13,225 nt of DNA from Anaerolineales bacterium (GCA_017999235.1 JAGOBN010000035.1:1-13225), one strand, 5' to 3'. Shown: positions 1 through 6,780, counted from the first letter of the stretch. Translations and numbers: made by a program. The notes: generated from the sequence alone by a model not told the origin.

Positions 1-1224
1 CCTATGGCAGGCCGCGCATTTCAAGCCAAAGACGCCGGCGTGGACCTCCGGCTCGGCGTGGCAGGCCGCGCACTCCCGCGGGGTGCCCCGGAAGACGCTG
101 TCCTTGTGGCAGGCCGCGCACTGCGCCTCGGTATGCCGGCCGTCCAGCACAAACACCTGGGCGTGGTCAAAGTTCCGCATATTGCCGGCGCCATCGTGGC
201 AGCTGACGCAGTTGGGGCCGTATTTGAGGAGGTGTTCATCCAGGAACACGGCGTCATGAGTCCGGTGGCAATCCACGCAGGCCGGGCCGTTGACGGTGAA
301 GGCCGGCAGGGCGTGGCAGGCCGCGCAGGTCAGCGGCTGGCCGGCGTAATCCACGCTGTGGTTAACCAGCTGGAAGGCGGCGTTGGTATGGGCAAAGGCC
401 GGGAAATTCGGCAGCTCGGCCGGCGTCCAGCCGCCGGGCGTGTGGCAGGCTTCACACTGCGCGTCAAAGACGTTGAGGTGCGAGGCTGGCGCCGTATGGC
501 AGGCGGCGCATTGGTTGGAGGCCTCGGCCGGCGCTTGCGCGGCCGAGTGGCATTCGGCGCAGGCCAGCGGCGCGTGCTGGCCCTGCAAGGGGAAGCCGGT
601 CTGGTTATGGTCGAAGTTCGAGGTCTGGTCGGCGCCATCATGGCAGGCCAGGCAGTTCTCGCCGAAGGCGGCCTGATGGTCTTGCATGAAGGCGGTGTTT
701 TCGGCGGCGTGACAGCTGGCGCAATTGGCCATGACAAAATCATAGCCGGGGACGCGATGACAGCCCTGGCACGCAAGCGGCGCGCTGGAATAATCCAGCA
801 GGTGGCGGTTGAGCTGGAAGCCGATCTCGTTGTGGTTAAATTCGAGCAGGGCGGCGGCGGTGGGATTGAAGTCCGCGCCGTGATGGTCCTGATGACAGTC
901 CGCGCACCGGGCGGCCTCGGCGGCCGGCAGCCGGCCATGCAGGCCCTGCGCCGCGGCGCGTTCGTCCCGCACCGTCGTGTGGCAGGTCTCGCAACGCTCG
1001 GCCAGGATGCCCTGGAAAGGCGCATGGCATTGCCGGCAGTCGGCGCCAAACTCGGCGTGAGATTTGAAGCCCTGCAGCGGGCGTCCGTTTTCGGCCAGGG
1101 CAGTCAGCGGCCCGGGGCTGAAGATGGCGCCGCCCGTCAGCCATACCGCGACCAGGATGCCCGCGATCAGCAGGCCGCCGCCCAAGCACCCGATGGGCGA
1201 AAAGAACGGATGCTGGCGGTTCAT
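1..1224 (-). CDS. Multiheme cytochrome c, at least 15 hemes, 3' end beyond the window
   Basis: The minus-strand frame is open from ATG at 1224 to the left edge (408 codons, no stop seen), so the C-terminus is missing. Fifteen CxxCH c-heme motifs are visible, with first cysteines at residues 63, 78, 107, 152, 168, 191, 222, 239, 257, 300, 316, 339, 369, 385 and 403. Residues about 13-34 form one hydrophobic segment (signal anchor or uncleaved signal peptide), which places the heme domain outside the cytoplasmic membrane. There are internal repeats: an F-x-H...GF/AF-x-L...C-x-x-C-H unit near residues 129-156, 204-226, 277-304 and 352-373, and a CHDGA element at both 194-198 and 342-346. Known for the family: such proteins pass electrons along closely packed hemes in respiratory or extracellular electron transfer. 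The start overlaps the stop of the upstream cytochrome b-like gene (ATGA, 1221-1224), so the two are probably partners. The terminal oxidant or reductant cannot be told from sequence. Confidence 0.93.
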   Translation of the reverse strand, partial: MNRQHPFFSPIGCLGGGLLIAGILVAVWLTGGAIFSPGPLTALAENGRPLQGFKSHAEFGADCRQCHAPFQGILAERCETCHTTVRDERAAAQGLHGRLPAAEAARCADCHQDHHGADFNPTAAALLEFNHNEIGFQLNRHLLDYSSAPLACQGCHRVPGYDFVMANCASCHAAENTAFMQDHQAAFGENCLACHDGADQTSNFDHNQTGFPLQGQHAPLACAECHSAAQAPAEASNQCAACHTAPASHLNVFDAQCEACHTPGGWTPAELPNFPAFAHTNAAFQLVNHSVDYAGQPLTCAACHALPAFTVNGPACVDCHRTHDAVFLDEHLLKYGPNCVSCHDGAGNMRNFDHAQVFVLDGRHTEAQCAACHKDSVFRGTPRECAACHAEPEVHAGVFGLKCAACHR

Positions 1225-2036
1225 CGTAGGAGCCCCGCGCGGAAGTAAATCTCGGCCGCCACATGAATGGCGGCGGACGAAAACAGCGCGACGCCCATCG
1301 GGACGTGGGCGATGTGCCAGTAGCTCATCAGCCGCCGCGCGGCTTGGAGCATCCGCATCTGGCGTTCCAGGTTGCGGCGGCGCGTGAGCAGGCGCTCGAC
1401 ATCGTTCAGCCGGCTCTGCTCCGAGCGCTCCAGCCCGCGCACCTGGCCGTGCAGCCGGCGGCGATACCGCCAGTCATCCAGGCCGCGCAGAAACACCAGC
1501 GCCCAATCGCCGCGGGCCGCCCGCTGGCGGTTGGCATCGGCCAGCACCAGGGCCTGCACCGCCGCCGACCGCTGTTTGACCAGTTCGGCGATGGTGGCCT
1601 GAACCTGGCTGACTTCGGTGACCAAATCGGTGGAGGAAGCCTCCACGCCGGCCAGCGAGCGCGGGATGGCGGTGTAGAGATAGCGGCCCAAAAAGCCGCT
1701 GCCGACCACCAGCACCGTCAACAGCATCGTCAGGCCGGCCAGGCCTTGGAACATGAAGGCTGAATGCATGAGCACCATGAACGGACCGACGATGCCGGTG
1801 AAGATGTGCACCGACAGCCAGTACCGCACCGGCCCAAAACTGCCAAAGAAACTGGTGCGCTTGCGGACGCTGTAGAGGACCTCGGTGGCCACCATCATGA
1901 GCGTGCCGAGGATGCCTAACCAGTGTCCAAACGGGTGCGCTCCAGTGGGAGTCGCCAGCAATTCATAAGCGACATACACCCCGCTGAGGCCCAGACAGAC
2001 AATAAGACTAAGCTTAAGCTCACGTGAGTCATCCAT
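1221..2036 (-). CDS. Diheme cytochrome b-type membrane protein with a coiled-coil insertion
   Basis: 271 aa. About five hydrophobic segments: residues 9-27, 38-57, 72-96, 99-124 and 240-265. His77 and His91 lie on one helix and His244 and His258 on another, each pair 14 residues apart, which is the spacing used by cytochrome b of bc1-type complexes to hold two b hemes. The two helices begin alike (YWLSVH and YWHIAH). Between them sits a charged, heptad-like stretch, about residues 131-236, rich in Arg, Glu, Gln and Leu, predicted to be a cytoplasmic coiled coil; this is unusual for a b-type subunit. Inference: it oxidises or reduces membrane quinone and passes electrons to or from the multiheme cytochrome encoded directly downstream (4-nt overlap). 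No strong Shine-Dalgarno is seen before ATG 2036. I cannot assign a named family with certainty; a generic cytochrome b/b561-like label is safest. Confidence 0.85.
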   Translation of the reverse strand: MDDSRELKLSLIVCLGLSGVYVAYELLATPTGAHPFGHWLGILGTLMMVATEVLYSVRKRTSFFGSFGPVRYWLSVHIFTGIVGPFMVLMHSAFMFQGLAGLTMLLTVLVVGSGFLGRYLYTAIPRSLAGVEASSTDLVTEVSQVQATIAELVKQRSAAVQALVLADANRQRAARGDWALVFLRGLDDWRYRRRLHGQVRGLERSEQSRLNDVERLLTRRRNLERQMRMLQAARRLMSYWHIAHVPMGVALFSSAAIHVAAEIYFRAGLLR

Positions 2037-2082
2037 ATCGTGATGATAGTCGCAAATATGTGGGGAAAGTTATGACGAACAT

Positions 2083-2095
2083 CCCGATATTCGGG
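2083..2095. promoter_or_regulatory. Palindrome in the 89-nt gap before the cytochrome operon
   Basis: CCCGA-TAT-TCGGG forms a perfect 5-bp inverted repeat about 47-59 nt upstream of the cytochrome b-like start. It is not followed by a T-run on the minus strand, so it is not an intrinsic terminator for the radical SAM gene. It could be an operator or a small mRNA hairpin. The rest of the gap (2037-2125) is more AT-rich than its surroundings, in keeping with a promoter, but no convincing -35/-10 pair stands out. Confidence 0.25.
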
Positions 2096-2125
2096 TAGAA
2101 CTCGGTTTGTCACGCAGAATTCACG

Positions 2126-3595
2126 TTATGGCGCGAGCCGGCCAACCTGGCCGGCGGTGGGTTCCGCTCAGCAAAACCAGTTTTCAGTGAGGCGGGGCGG
2201 GGCGGGGCGGGGATGCGCGGACTCAGCCGGTGGACCGGAGCGGGGGGCGGGGACCGGCCGGCCGGCCGCCGCGTAAGCGGCCGCGCGGAGGGCGGTGAAG
2301 GTCAGGCGGTCGTCTTCCCCTACGGCCGCGGCCTCGGCGACGATGGCCGCCACTTGCGTATAAAGCGCATCCATCCGCGGATCGGGATGTGTCCAGCGAT
2401 AGGTGAAGTTCTCGGCCTCCAGCGCGCCCAGCCAAGCGACGGCGTCCGGCGCGTGCGCCAGCGGCGAGCCTGGCGGGATCAGCAGACGGATGGAGAGCTG
2501 GACCGGCGGGATGTGCGCGTGCAGACCGCGCGTGTGGATGAACTCCAACTGCGCGAGATAATCGTCCAGCGTGGTCCAGGGCGTGAACGCCACCAGCGTG
2601 GGCTGGAGGGCCAGGCCGGCCGCGTCCAGGATCGCCAGGGCGGTGTCAATGTCGGCGGCGGTGTGGCCCTTGTGCAGGCGGCGCAATACCTGGTCGCTGA
2701 CGGATTCGACCGCCGAGACCACGAAGGTGGCGCCCGACTGTGCCAGCTCTGGGAAAAGCGCCCGGTGCTGAAGAATGTGTTCGACCTTAGTGGTGAAGTC
2801 AAACGTGAGCGCCGGCCAGCGCGCGTGCAAGGCGCGGGCCAGGTTTAGGGCGTGCCGCGGCCCGTTGAGAAAATCCGGATCGCCAAAGGTGATATGCCGC
2901 GCGCCGGCCGCCACTTGTTGGGCGATATCGGCCAAGACGACCTCGGCCGGCACTACAAAGAAGCGCCCGCCATAGATGGGCGTCAGCGGGCAATGCTGGC
3001 AGGTGTGGAGACAGCCGCGGGAAGCTTCGGTGTAGCCGGCCAGTTGGAGTTCGGCGCCGTGCTGGTAGCGGGCGTAACGAGTGAGCGGGGGCAGGGCCGC
3101 GCGCTCCGGCACCGGAAAATCCAGCCGCTCCAGCCAGGGCGCGGCCGGTTGAAAATGCCCGCCGGGGTCTGTCGCGCCGGCCAGCGTCAAGCCGGGGATG
3201 GTTTCCAGGGCTTGGCCGGTCTGCAGGCCTTGGGCCAGGCGCACCAGCACCGGCTCGGCCTCGCCCGCGCTGAGGCTGTCCGCCAGGCCGGCCCGGAAGA
3301 GCAGGTCCGCGTTCAGCTGGGCATATAATCCAAAGAAGCACACATGCGCCCGGAGGTTCACGGCCCGGGTTCGGCGCGCGGCTTCCACCCCCAGGCGCAG
3401 AGCGGTGTGCATGGGGGCGGCAATCGCCACCAGGGCCGCGTCGGCGGCCAGTTCGTCCGAAAAGGCGGTCAGGCTGAGGTCGAGGGTCTGGGCCGTGAAG
3501 CCGGCCTGGCGCAGAAACGCCACGGGCCAAGCCAGGGTCAGCGGCGGGTGGCCCAGCTCATAGCACGCGATCAGCAGGATTTTGAGGGCGGACAC
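2126..3595 (-). CDS. CUAEP-tail B12-type radical SAM selenoprotein (TGA at 2170-2168 read as selenocysteine)
   Basis: A normal reading gives 475 aa ending at TGA (2170-2168). I extend it to the TAA at 2128-2126 (489 aa, Sec476), because the codons around the TGA read Cys-TGA-Ala-Glu-Pro, the tail for which the CUAEP/CCAEP-tail radical SAM (seleno)protein family is named (family name recalled, not looked up). Domains: residues 1-135 look like a cobalamin-binding-type Rossmann domain; the radical SAM core starts about 185 with the 4Fe-4S motif CxxxCxxC at Cys195, Cys199 and Cys202; residues 430-475 are a Pro/Ala-rich linker to the tail. The vicinal Cys475-Sec476 pair is a likely redox centre. 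The start is GTG at 3595, giving MSALKILLIA with beta-strand 1 immediately; the Shine-Dalgarno is weak. It lies 15 nt after yggX and is probably co-transcribed. The substrate is unknown. If the TGA is not recoded, the protein simply ends at Cys475. Confidence 0.88.
2137..2155 (-). promoter_or_regulatory. Bacterial SECIS-like hairpin
   Basis: Read on the minus strand, GCCGGCC-AGGTT-GGCCGGC folds into a perfect 7-bp stem with a 5-nt loop. The stem starts 12 nt, and the loop 19 nt, after the TGA. From memory, bacterial SECIS elements carry a G within the first two loop bases at about 16-37 nt from the TGA, and the Escherichia coli fdhF loop is AGGTCT; the AGG here matches that start. There is no downstream T-run, so this is not a terminator. 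Caution: GGCCGGC is common in this GC-rich DNA, so the stem alone could arise by chance. Confidence 0.72.
2168..2170 (-). other. Probable selenocysteine codon (in-frame TGA)
   Basis: The TGA follows TGC and precedes GCG GAA CCC in frame, giving Cys-Sec-Ala-Glu-Pro. The frame stays open for 13 more sense codons to a TAA at 2128-2126. The hairpin described at 2137-2155 supplies the expected recoding signal. No selenocysteine tRNA or elongation factor gene is in the window, so use of the codon as Sec is inferred. Confidence 0.82.
2191..2212 (+). repeat. Pentanucleotide GGGGC tandem run (potential G-quadruplex)
   Basis: About four tandem GGGGC units on the plus strand give four runs of four G within 22 nt, a classic quadruplex-forming pattern. 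On the coding (minus) strand it is C-rich and encodes part of the Pro/Ala/Arg linker just before the Sec codon. The unit length is five, so gain or loss of one unit would shift the frame ahead of the CUAEP tail. Confidence 0.6.
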
Positions 3596-3610
3596 CAGGG
3601 CCAGCGGCGC

Positions 3611-3949
3611 TTATTTGCGCTGAGGCGCGGGCGCCCCTTTGCCGCCGCCTTTGGCCGGCGCGGGCGCTTCGTCGCCTTCGCCCTCCGGGGTCCAGCCTTC
3701 CGGCATCTCGGCGCCGGGGCCGAAAAAGAAATCTTCCAGCTGTTCGATGAGGAATTGCTGGGCGCGCTTATCGGCCATGTTGAGGCCGTAGTGGTTGATC
3801 AGCAGGGTGGATTGCTGCTGCCACAGGTCCCAGCCCTGCTGCGAGACATTCTCGAAAATGCGCTTGCCCAGCGCGCTGGGGAAGGGCGGGCGCGGCAGGC
3901 CCGGCAGTTCGCGGCCCAGTTTGACACATTTCACCATGCGGACGGACAT
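3611..3949 (-). CDS. yggX: YggX-like Fe(II)-trafficking / oxidative damage protection protein
   Basis: 112 aa from ATG 3949. The core, residues 5-92, matches the YggX family as I know it: MVKCVKLG at the N-terminus with the conserved Cys8, then PFPSALGKRI, then W-x-x-W (W40 and W43 in GWDLW), LLINHYGLNM, and a closing GWTPEG. YggX proteins are small cytosolic proteins that protect Fe-S clusters and limit iron-driven damage. Residues 93-112 are an added low-complexity Ala/Pro/Gly/Lys tail beyond the usual length of about 90. ATG 3949 is chosen because AGGAGAGG lies 5 nt upstream; Met5 (ATG 3937) is the alternative. A longer in-frame extension upstream to 4333 is antisense to the formyltransferase gene and is not believed. 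It is followed 15 nt later by the radical SAM gene, so an Fe-S-dependent enzyme and an Fe-S protector are probably made together. Confidence 0.9.
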   Translation of the reverse strand: MSVRMVKCVKLGRELPGLPRPPFPSALGKRIFENVSQQGWDLWQQQSTLLINHYGLNMADKRAQQFLIEQLEDFFFGPGAEMPEGWTPEGEGDEAPAPAKGGGKGAPAPQRK

Positions 3950-4841
3950 GTTGACCTCTCCTGATCCAGCGCCTGAGACGCCCGGCCGGATCGTGTTTCT
4001 CGGCCGGCCGTGTGCGTTCTCCCGGCTGGCATTTGAGCCGCTGGTGGCGGCCAATCTGCCAATCGTGGGCGTGATTATACCCGCTGCCGCCGGCGCCGGT
4101 CCTGAGCCGCGGCGCGTGGCGGCCGCAGGCCGGTCGGCTCTGCCGATGGCGCCCACGGATCTGGTGGGGCTGGCGCACGCGCTGGGGATCCCGGTGTTCG
4201 CGGTGCGCGCCCTGCGCGCGCCGGCCAGCCTGGCGTTGTTGGCCCAGCTGCGGCCGACGGTGCTGGGCGCGGCCTGCTTCCCGCGCCGGCTGCCGGCCGA
4301 GTGGCTGGCGGCGGCGCCGCGCGGCGCGCTCAATATTCACCCCTCCCGTTTGCCGGCCTATCGCGGTCCGGAGCCGCTCTTCTGGCAGCTGCGGCAGGCC
4401 GAGCCGCACCCCGGCGTCACCGTGCATCAGATGGACGCCGATTTTGATACCGGCCCGATTCTGGCCCAACACGCCATCCCCTGGCCCGCCGGCGCCAGCG
4501 AGGCCGAGCTGGAGCGCCTGACGGCTGCGGCTGGCGGCCGGCTGTTGGCGGAACTTTTGACGGCCGGCCGCTTTGCGGCCCAGCCCCAGCCGGCCGCGGA
4601 CGCCAGCTACTATCCGCGCCCTACCGCCGTGGATCTGGTGATCCCCACCACCTGGCCGGCCCGCCGGGCCTTCAACTTTATGCGTGGCGCGGCCGGGTGG
4701 GGGCCGTTTGTGATTGAAGCGCCCGATGGCCGGCGCTGGCCGGCGGCCGCCGCGCTCGCGCTGACCGAAGCAGTCCAGCCGCCTGCCGCCGTTGGACACT
4801 GGATCCCATTTTCCCCCGGCTTCCTCCTCGTTCGGCCTTAG
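3948..4841 (+). CDS. Formyltransferase-fold enzyme (Fmt/PurN/ArnA-like)
   Basis: 297 aa from ATG 3948. The N-terminus GRIVFLGR is strand 1 of the formyltransferase Rossmann fold. The catalytic Asn-His-Asp set is visible: Asn129 and His131 in ALNIHPSRLPAYRG, and Asp167 in FDTGPIL. These enzymes move a formyl group from 10-formyltetrahydrofolate to an amine. Residues about 218-297 form a short divergent C-terminal part with a YYPRP motif that is only loosely like the OB-type C-domain of methionyl-tRNA formyltransferase, so I do not call it fmt; the acceptor could be an amino sugar or another amine. Starts at 3936 and further upstream are possible but run deeper into yggX on the other strand. 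A GTG at 3993 would remove part of strand 1. The 3948 start shares the CATG at 3947-3950 with the yggX start on the minus strand. Shine-Dalgarno is weak. Confidence 0.86.
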   Translation: MLTSPDPAPETPGRIVFLGRPCAFSRLAFEPLVAANLPIVGVIIPAAAGAGPEPRRVAAAGRSALPMAPTDLVGLAHALGIPVFAVRALRAPASLALLAQLRPTVLGAACFPRRLPAEWLAAAPRGALNIHPSRLPAYRGPEPLFWQLRQAEPHPGVTVHQMDADFDTGPILAQHAIPWPAGASEAELERLTAAAGGRLLAELLTAGRFAAQPQPAADASYYPRPTAVDLVIPTTWPARRAFNFMRGAAGWGPFVIEAPDGRRWPAAAALALTEAVQPPAAVGHWIPFSPGFLLVRP

Positions 4842-4887
4842 GTTTTCTCAGACCCCGCTCATCTTTATACGCAAACTAAATAAACTA

Positions 4888-4915
4888 TTAACAAAGATTG
4901 TGCAAATCGGATAAA
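4888..4915 (+). promoter_or_regulatory. Candidate promoter for the LysM-FAS1 gene
   Basis: TTAACA (4888-4893), a 16-nt spacer and GATAAA (4910-4915), inside an AT-rich island (about 4850-4930) that contrasts sharply with the GC-rich surroundings. A weaker alternative is TTGTGC (4898-4903), 17 nt, TATTGT (4921-4926). Either would give a 5' leader of roughly 150-170 nt. Confidence 0.35.
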
Positions 4916-5022
4916 GACAGTATTGTTATCCGCGGAAGCAAATCCGGCCGAAGCAGGTAGTTCAGGGCGACCGGTCGTCCTGCCCTCCCCCAGTGCTTGA
5001 TCCGATGGCCGCGCACCATCGG
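4908..5022 (+). promoter_or_regulatory. Structured leader with three hairpins before the LysM-FAS1 gene
   Basis: Three inverted repeats lie in the 248-nt gap between 4842 and 5089: CGGATAA/TTATCCG (4908-4914 with 4926-4932, 11-nt loop); CAGGGCGA/TCGTCCTG with loop CCGG (4963-4970 with 4975-4982, one G-T pair); and CCGATGG/CCATCGG with a 7-nt loop (5002-5008 with 5016-5022). None is followed by a T-run, so they are not terminators. They may be operator sites or a folded 5' leader. I found no match to a riboswitch class I can recall with confidence. No small gene is evident in this gap. Confidence 0.4.
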
Positions 5023-5089
5023 CTTATGGCAGCGGTTCGGCCAATTTGTCAGACAACTCAATGGTATTAGCGACAAGGAATTAACGACG

Positions 5090-6724
5090 ATGAACACCCG
5101 CCCCTCTTGGTTGGTACGCATGACGAACGTGGCTTTGATCGCGGCGCTGGCGCTGGGCTTGGCCCTGGCTGGCGGCGCCGCCCCGGCGCTGGCGGCCGGC
5201 GAGCAGCTGTACACGGTGAAGGCCGGCGACAATTTAGGCCGCATCGGCCGCCAGTTTGTGGTGACGGTGGCGGACCTGCAGGCCGCCAACAAACTCAGTT
5301 CTGACCTGATTTTCCCCGGCCAGCAGTTGGTCATCCCGACCCCGACGATCGTCGGGCGCGCGGTGGCGGCTGTCTCCTTCAAGACCCTGGTGGCGGCGGT
5401 GCAGGCGGCCGGGCTGGTGGACGCCCTGAGCGGCGCCGGGCCGCTGACGGTCTTTGCGCCGACGGACGCGGCGTTTGCCAAAATCCCGGCCGCCACTTTG
5501 AACGCCATCCTGGCGGATAAGGCGCTGTTGACCAAGATCCTGACCTACCATGTGGTGCCGGGCCAGGTTCTGGCCGCGGACGTGGTCGGGCTGTCTTCCG
5601 CCGCGTCGCTGCAAGGTGAGGCCATCGCCATCCAGGTGGCGGGCGGCCAGGTGAAGGTCAATACGGCCACCGTCACGGCCACCGATATCACCGCCTCCAA
5701 CGGCGTCATTCATGTGATCGACACCGTCATCCTGCCGCCCTCGCTGGCGGCGGCGCCGGCCGCGTCCGCTCCGGCGGCGGCGGGCGGCTACGTGGTGAAG
5801 GCCGGCGACAGCCTGGGCCGCATCGCCCGCGCCAATGCCGTGACTGTGGACGATCTTAAGGCCGCCAACGGCCTGCGCGCCGATACGATCTTCCCTGGCC
5901 AGCGCCTGGTGATCCCCACGCCGGATCTGGTGGGCCGCGCCCAGGGCGCCGGCTCGTTCAAGACCCTGGTGACGGCGGTGCAAGCGGCCGGGTTGGTGGA
6001 GGCGCTGAAAGGCGCCGGCCCGTACACGGTGTTTGCGCCCACCGACGCCGCCTTCGCCAAATTGCCGGCGGCCACGCTCCGCACGCTGCTGGCTAACCCG
6101 GATCTGCTGGCCAAGATCCTGCTGTACCACGTCGTCCCGGGCAACGTCAAAGCCGCGGACGTGGTCAACCTGTCGTCCGCGTCAACGCTCAACGGCGCCA
6201 GCGTTTCCATCCAGGTGACGGGCGGGAAAGTGATGGTGAATAACGCCACCGTCACCGCCACCGACATCCCGGCCGCCAACGGCACCATCCACGTCATCGA
6301 TACCGTCATCCTGCCGCCCTTCGACGTGCTGGATACGGCCGTGCTGAACGGCAACTTCAAGACCCTATTGGCCGCCGTCAAGGCCGCCGGTCTGGAGAGC
6401 GCGCTGCGGGCGGCCGGCCCCTATACGGTCTTCGCGCCGACCGACGCCGCCTTTGCCAAACTGCCGGCCGGCACGGTGGCCGCCCTGCTCAAGGACCCGG
6501 CCGCGCTGAGCAACATCCTGCTGTACCACGTGGTGGCCGGCCAGGTGAAGGCCGCCGACGTCGTCGGCTTGACCGCGGCTCCGACCTTGCAGGGCGCGAG
6601 CGCCAAGGTGACGGTGGCCGGCGGCGCGGTGAAGATCGACAGCGCCAACGTGATCGCCACCGACGTTTTGGCGTCTAACGGGGTGATCCATGTGATTGAC
6701 AGCGTCATCCTGCCGCCGCAGTAA
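5090..6724 (+). CDS. Secreted LysM-FAS1-LysM-FAS1-FAS1 cell-surface protein
   Basis: 544 aa from ATG 5090, chosen because AAGGAA lies 9 nt upstream and it begins a clear signal peptide (residues 1-36: basic start, hydrophobic core, cleavage near PALA-AG). An upstream in-frame ATG at 4997 would bury that signal. Domains: LysM about 40-84 (YTVKAGDNL...[10 protein letters not shown]), fasciclin/FAS1 about 89-217, Ala/Pro linker, LysM about 233-277, FAS1 about 281-410, FAS1 about 413-543. Each FAS1 shows FKTL, [16 protein letters not shown] and GVIHVID-like signatures. LysM binds glycan backbones such as peptidoglycan; FAS1 is an adhesion domain. The expected role is a wall- or matrix-bound adhesin, perhaps in filaments or aggregates. 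No C-terminal anchor is present; the protein ends shortly after the last FAS1. It is monocistronic, with a terminator at 6746-6780. Confidence 0.95.
   Translation: MNTRPSWLVRMTNVALIAALALGLALAGGAAPALAAGEQLYTVKAGDNLGRIGRQFVVTVADLQAANKLSSDLIFPGQQLVIPTPTIVGRAVAAVSFKTLVAAVQAAGLVDALSGAGPLTVFAPTDAAFAKIPAATLNAILADKALLTKILTYHVVPGQVLAADVVGLSSAASLQGEAIAIQVAGGQVKVNTATVTATDITASNGVIHVIDTVILPPSLAAAPAASAPAAAGGYVVKAGDSLGRIARANAVTVDDLKAANGLRADTIFPGQRLVIPTPDLVGRAQGAGSFKTLVTAVQAAGLVEALKGAGPYTVFAPTDAAFAKLPAATLRTLLANPDLLAKILLYHVVPGNVKAADVVNLSSASTLNGASVSIQVTGGKVMVNNATVTATDIPAANGTIHVIDTVILPPFDVLDTAVLNGNFKTLLAAVKAAGLESALRAAGPYTVFAPTDAAFAKLPAGTVAALLKDPAALSNILLYHVVAGQVKAADVVGLTAAPTLQGASAKVTVAGGAVKIDSANVIATDVLASNGVIHVIDSVILPPQ
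5207..6718 (+). repeat. Internal duplication of a LysM-FAS1 module plus a third FAS1
   Basis: Module 1 (residues 40-217, nt 5207-5740) and module 2 (residues 233-410, nt 5786-6319) line up with a constant 193-residue offset. The third FAS1 (nt 6326-6718) follows directly, with no LysM. Long stretches are nearly identical between copies at the DNA level, for example around VTATDI and [12 protein letters not shown], suggesting recent duplication or gene conversion. Confidence 0.85.
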
Positions 6725-6745
6725 GCGGTGCGCCGCATGTAACAG

Positions 6746-6780
6746 AGGAGCCGGGCCTGAGCGCCCGGCTCCTTTGTTTT
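6746..6780 (+). terminator. Intrinsic terminator after the LysM-FAS1 gene
   Basis: AGGAGCCGGGC (6746-6756) pairs perfectly with GCCCGGCTCCT (6763-6773): 11-bp stem, 6-nt loop, followed by TTGTTTT. It lies 22 nt after the stop codon. Confidence 0.92.

Noticed and set aside
4..1248. Long plus-strand open frame (414 aa) opposite the cytochrome
   Set aside because: Its composition is the antisense of CxxCH repeats; the minus-strand frame has 15 heme motifs and is the real gene.
2078..2086. Sequence ACGAACATCCCG shared (inverted) between the cytochrome upstream region and 13196-13207 near the amidohydrolase
   Set aside because: A 12-nt match between two places in 13 kb is expected several times by chance; no further flanking similarity.
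2137..2155. Hairpin after the radical SAM gene as an intrinsic terminator
   Set aside because: No T-run follows on the minus strand; position and loop fit a SECIS better.
3768..4799. 343-aa and 240-aa minus-strand frames across the formyltransferase gene
   Set aside because: The part beyond 3949 is antisense to a gene with a full catalytic motif; only the YggX portion is real.
3948..4841. Naming the formyltransferase fmt
   Set aside because: The C-terminal part is atypical and no translation-related genes (such as def) are adjacent, so the specific name is not supported.
4902..4980. Resemblance to a c-di-GMP-I (GEMM) riboswitch: two GCAAA motifs flanking a stem, then GGTAG...ACC
   Set aside because: The closing pairs that should join the two GCAAA segments are not complementary and the GNRA loop is missing, so the match is superficial.
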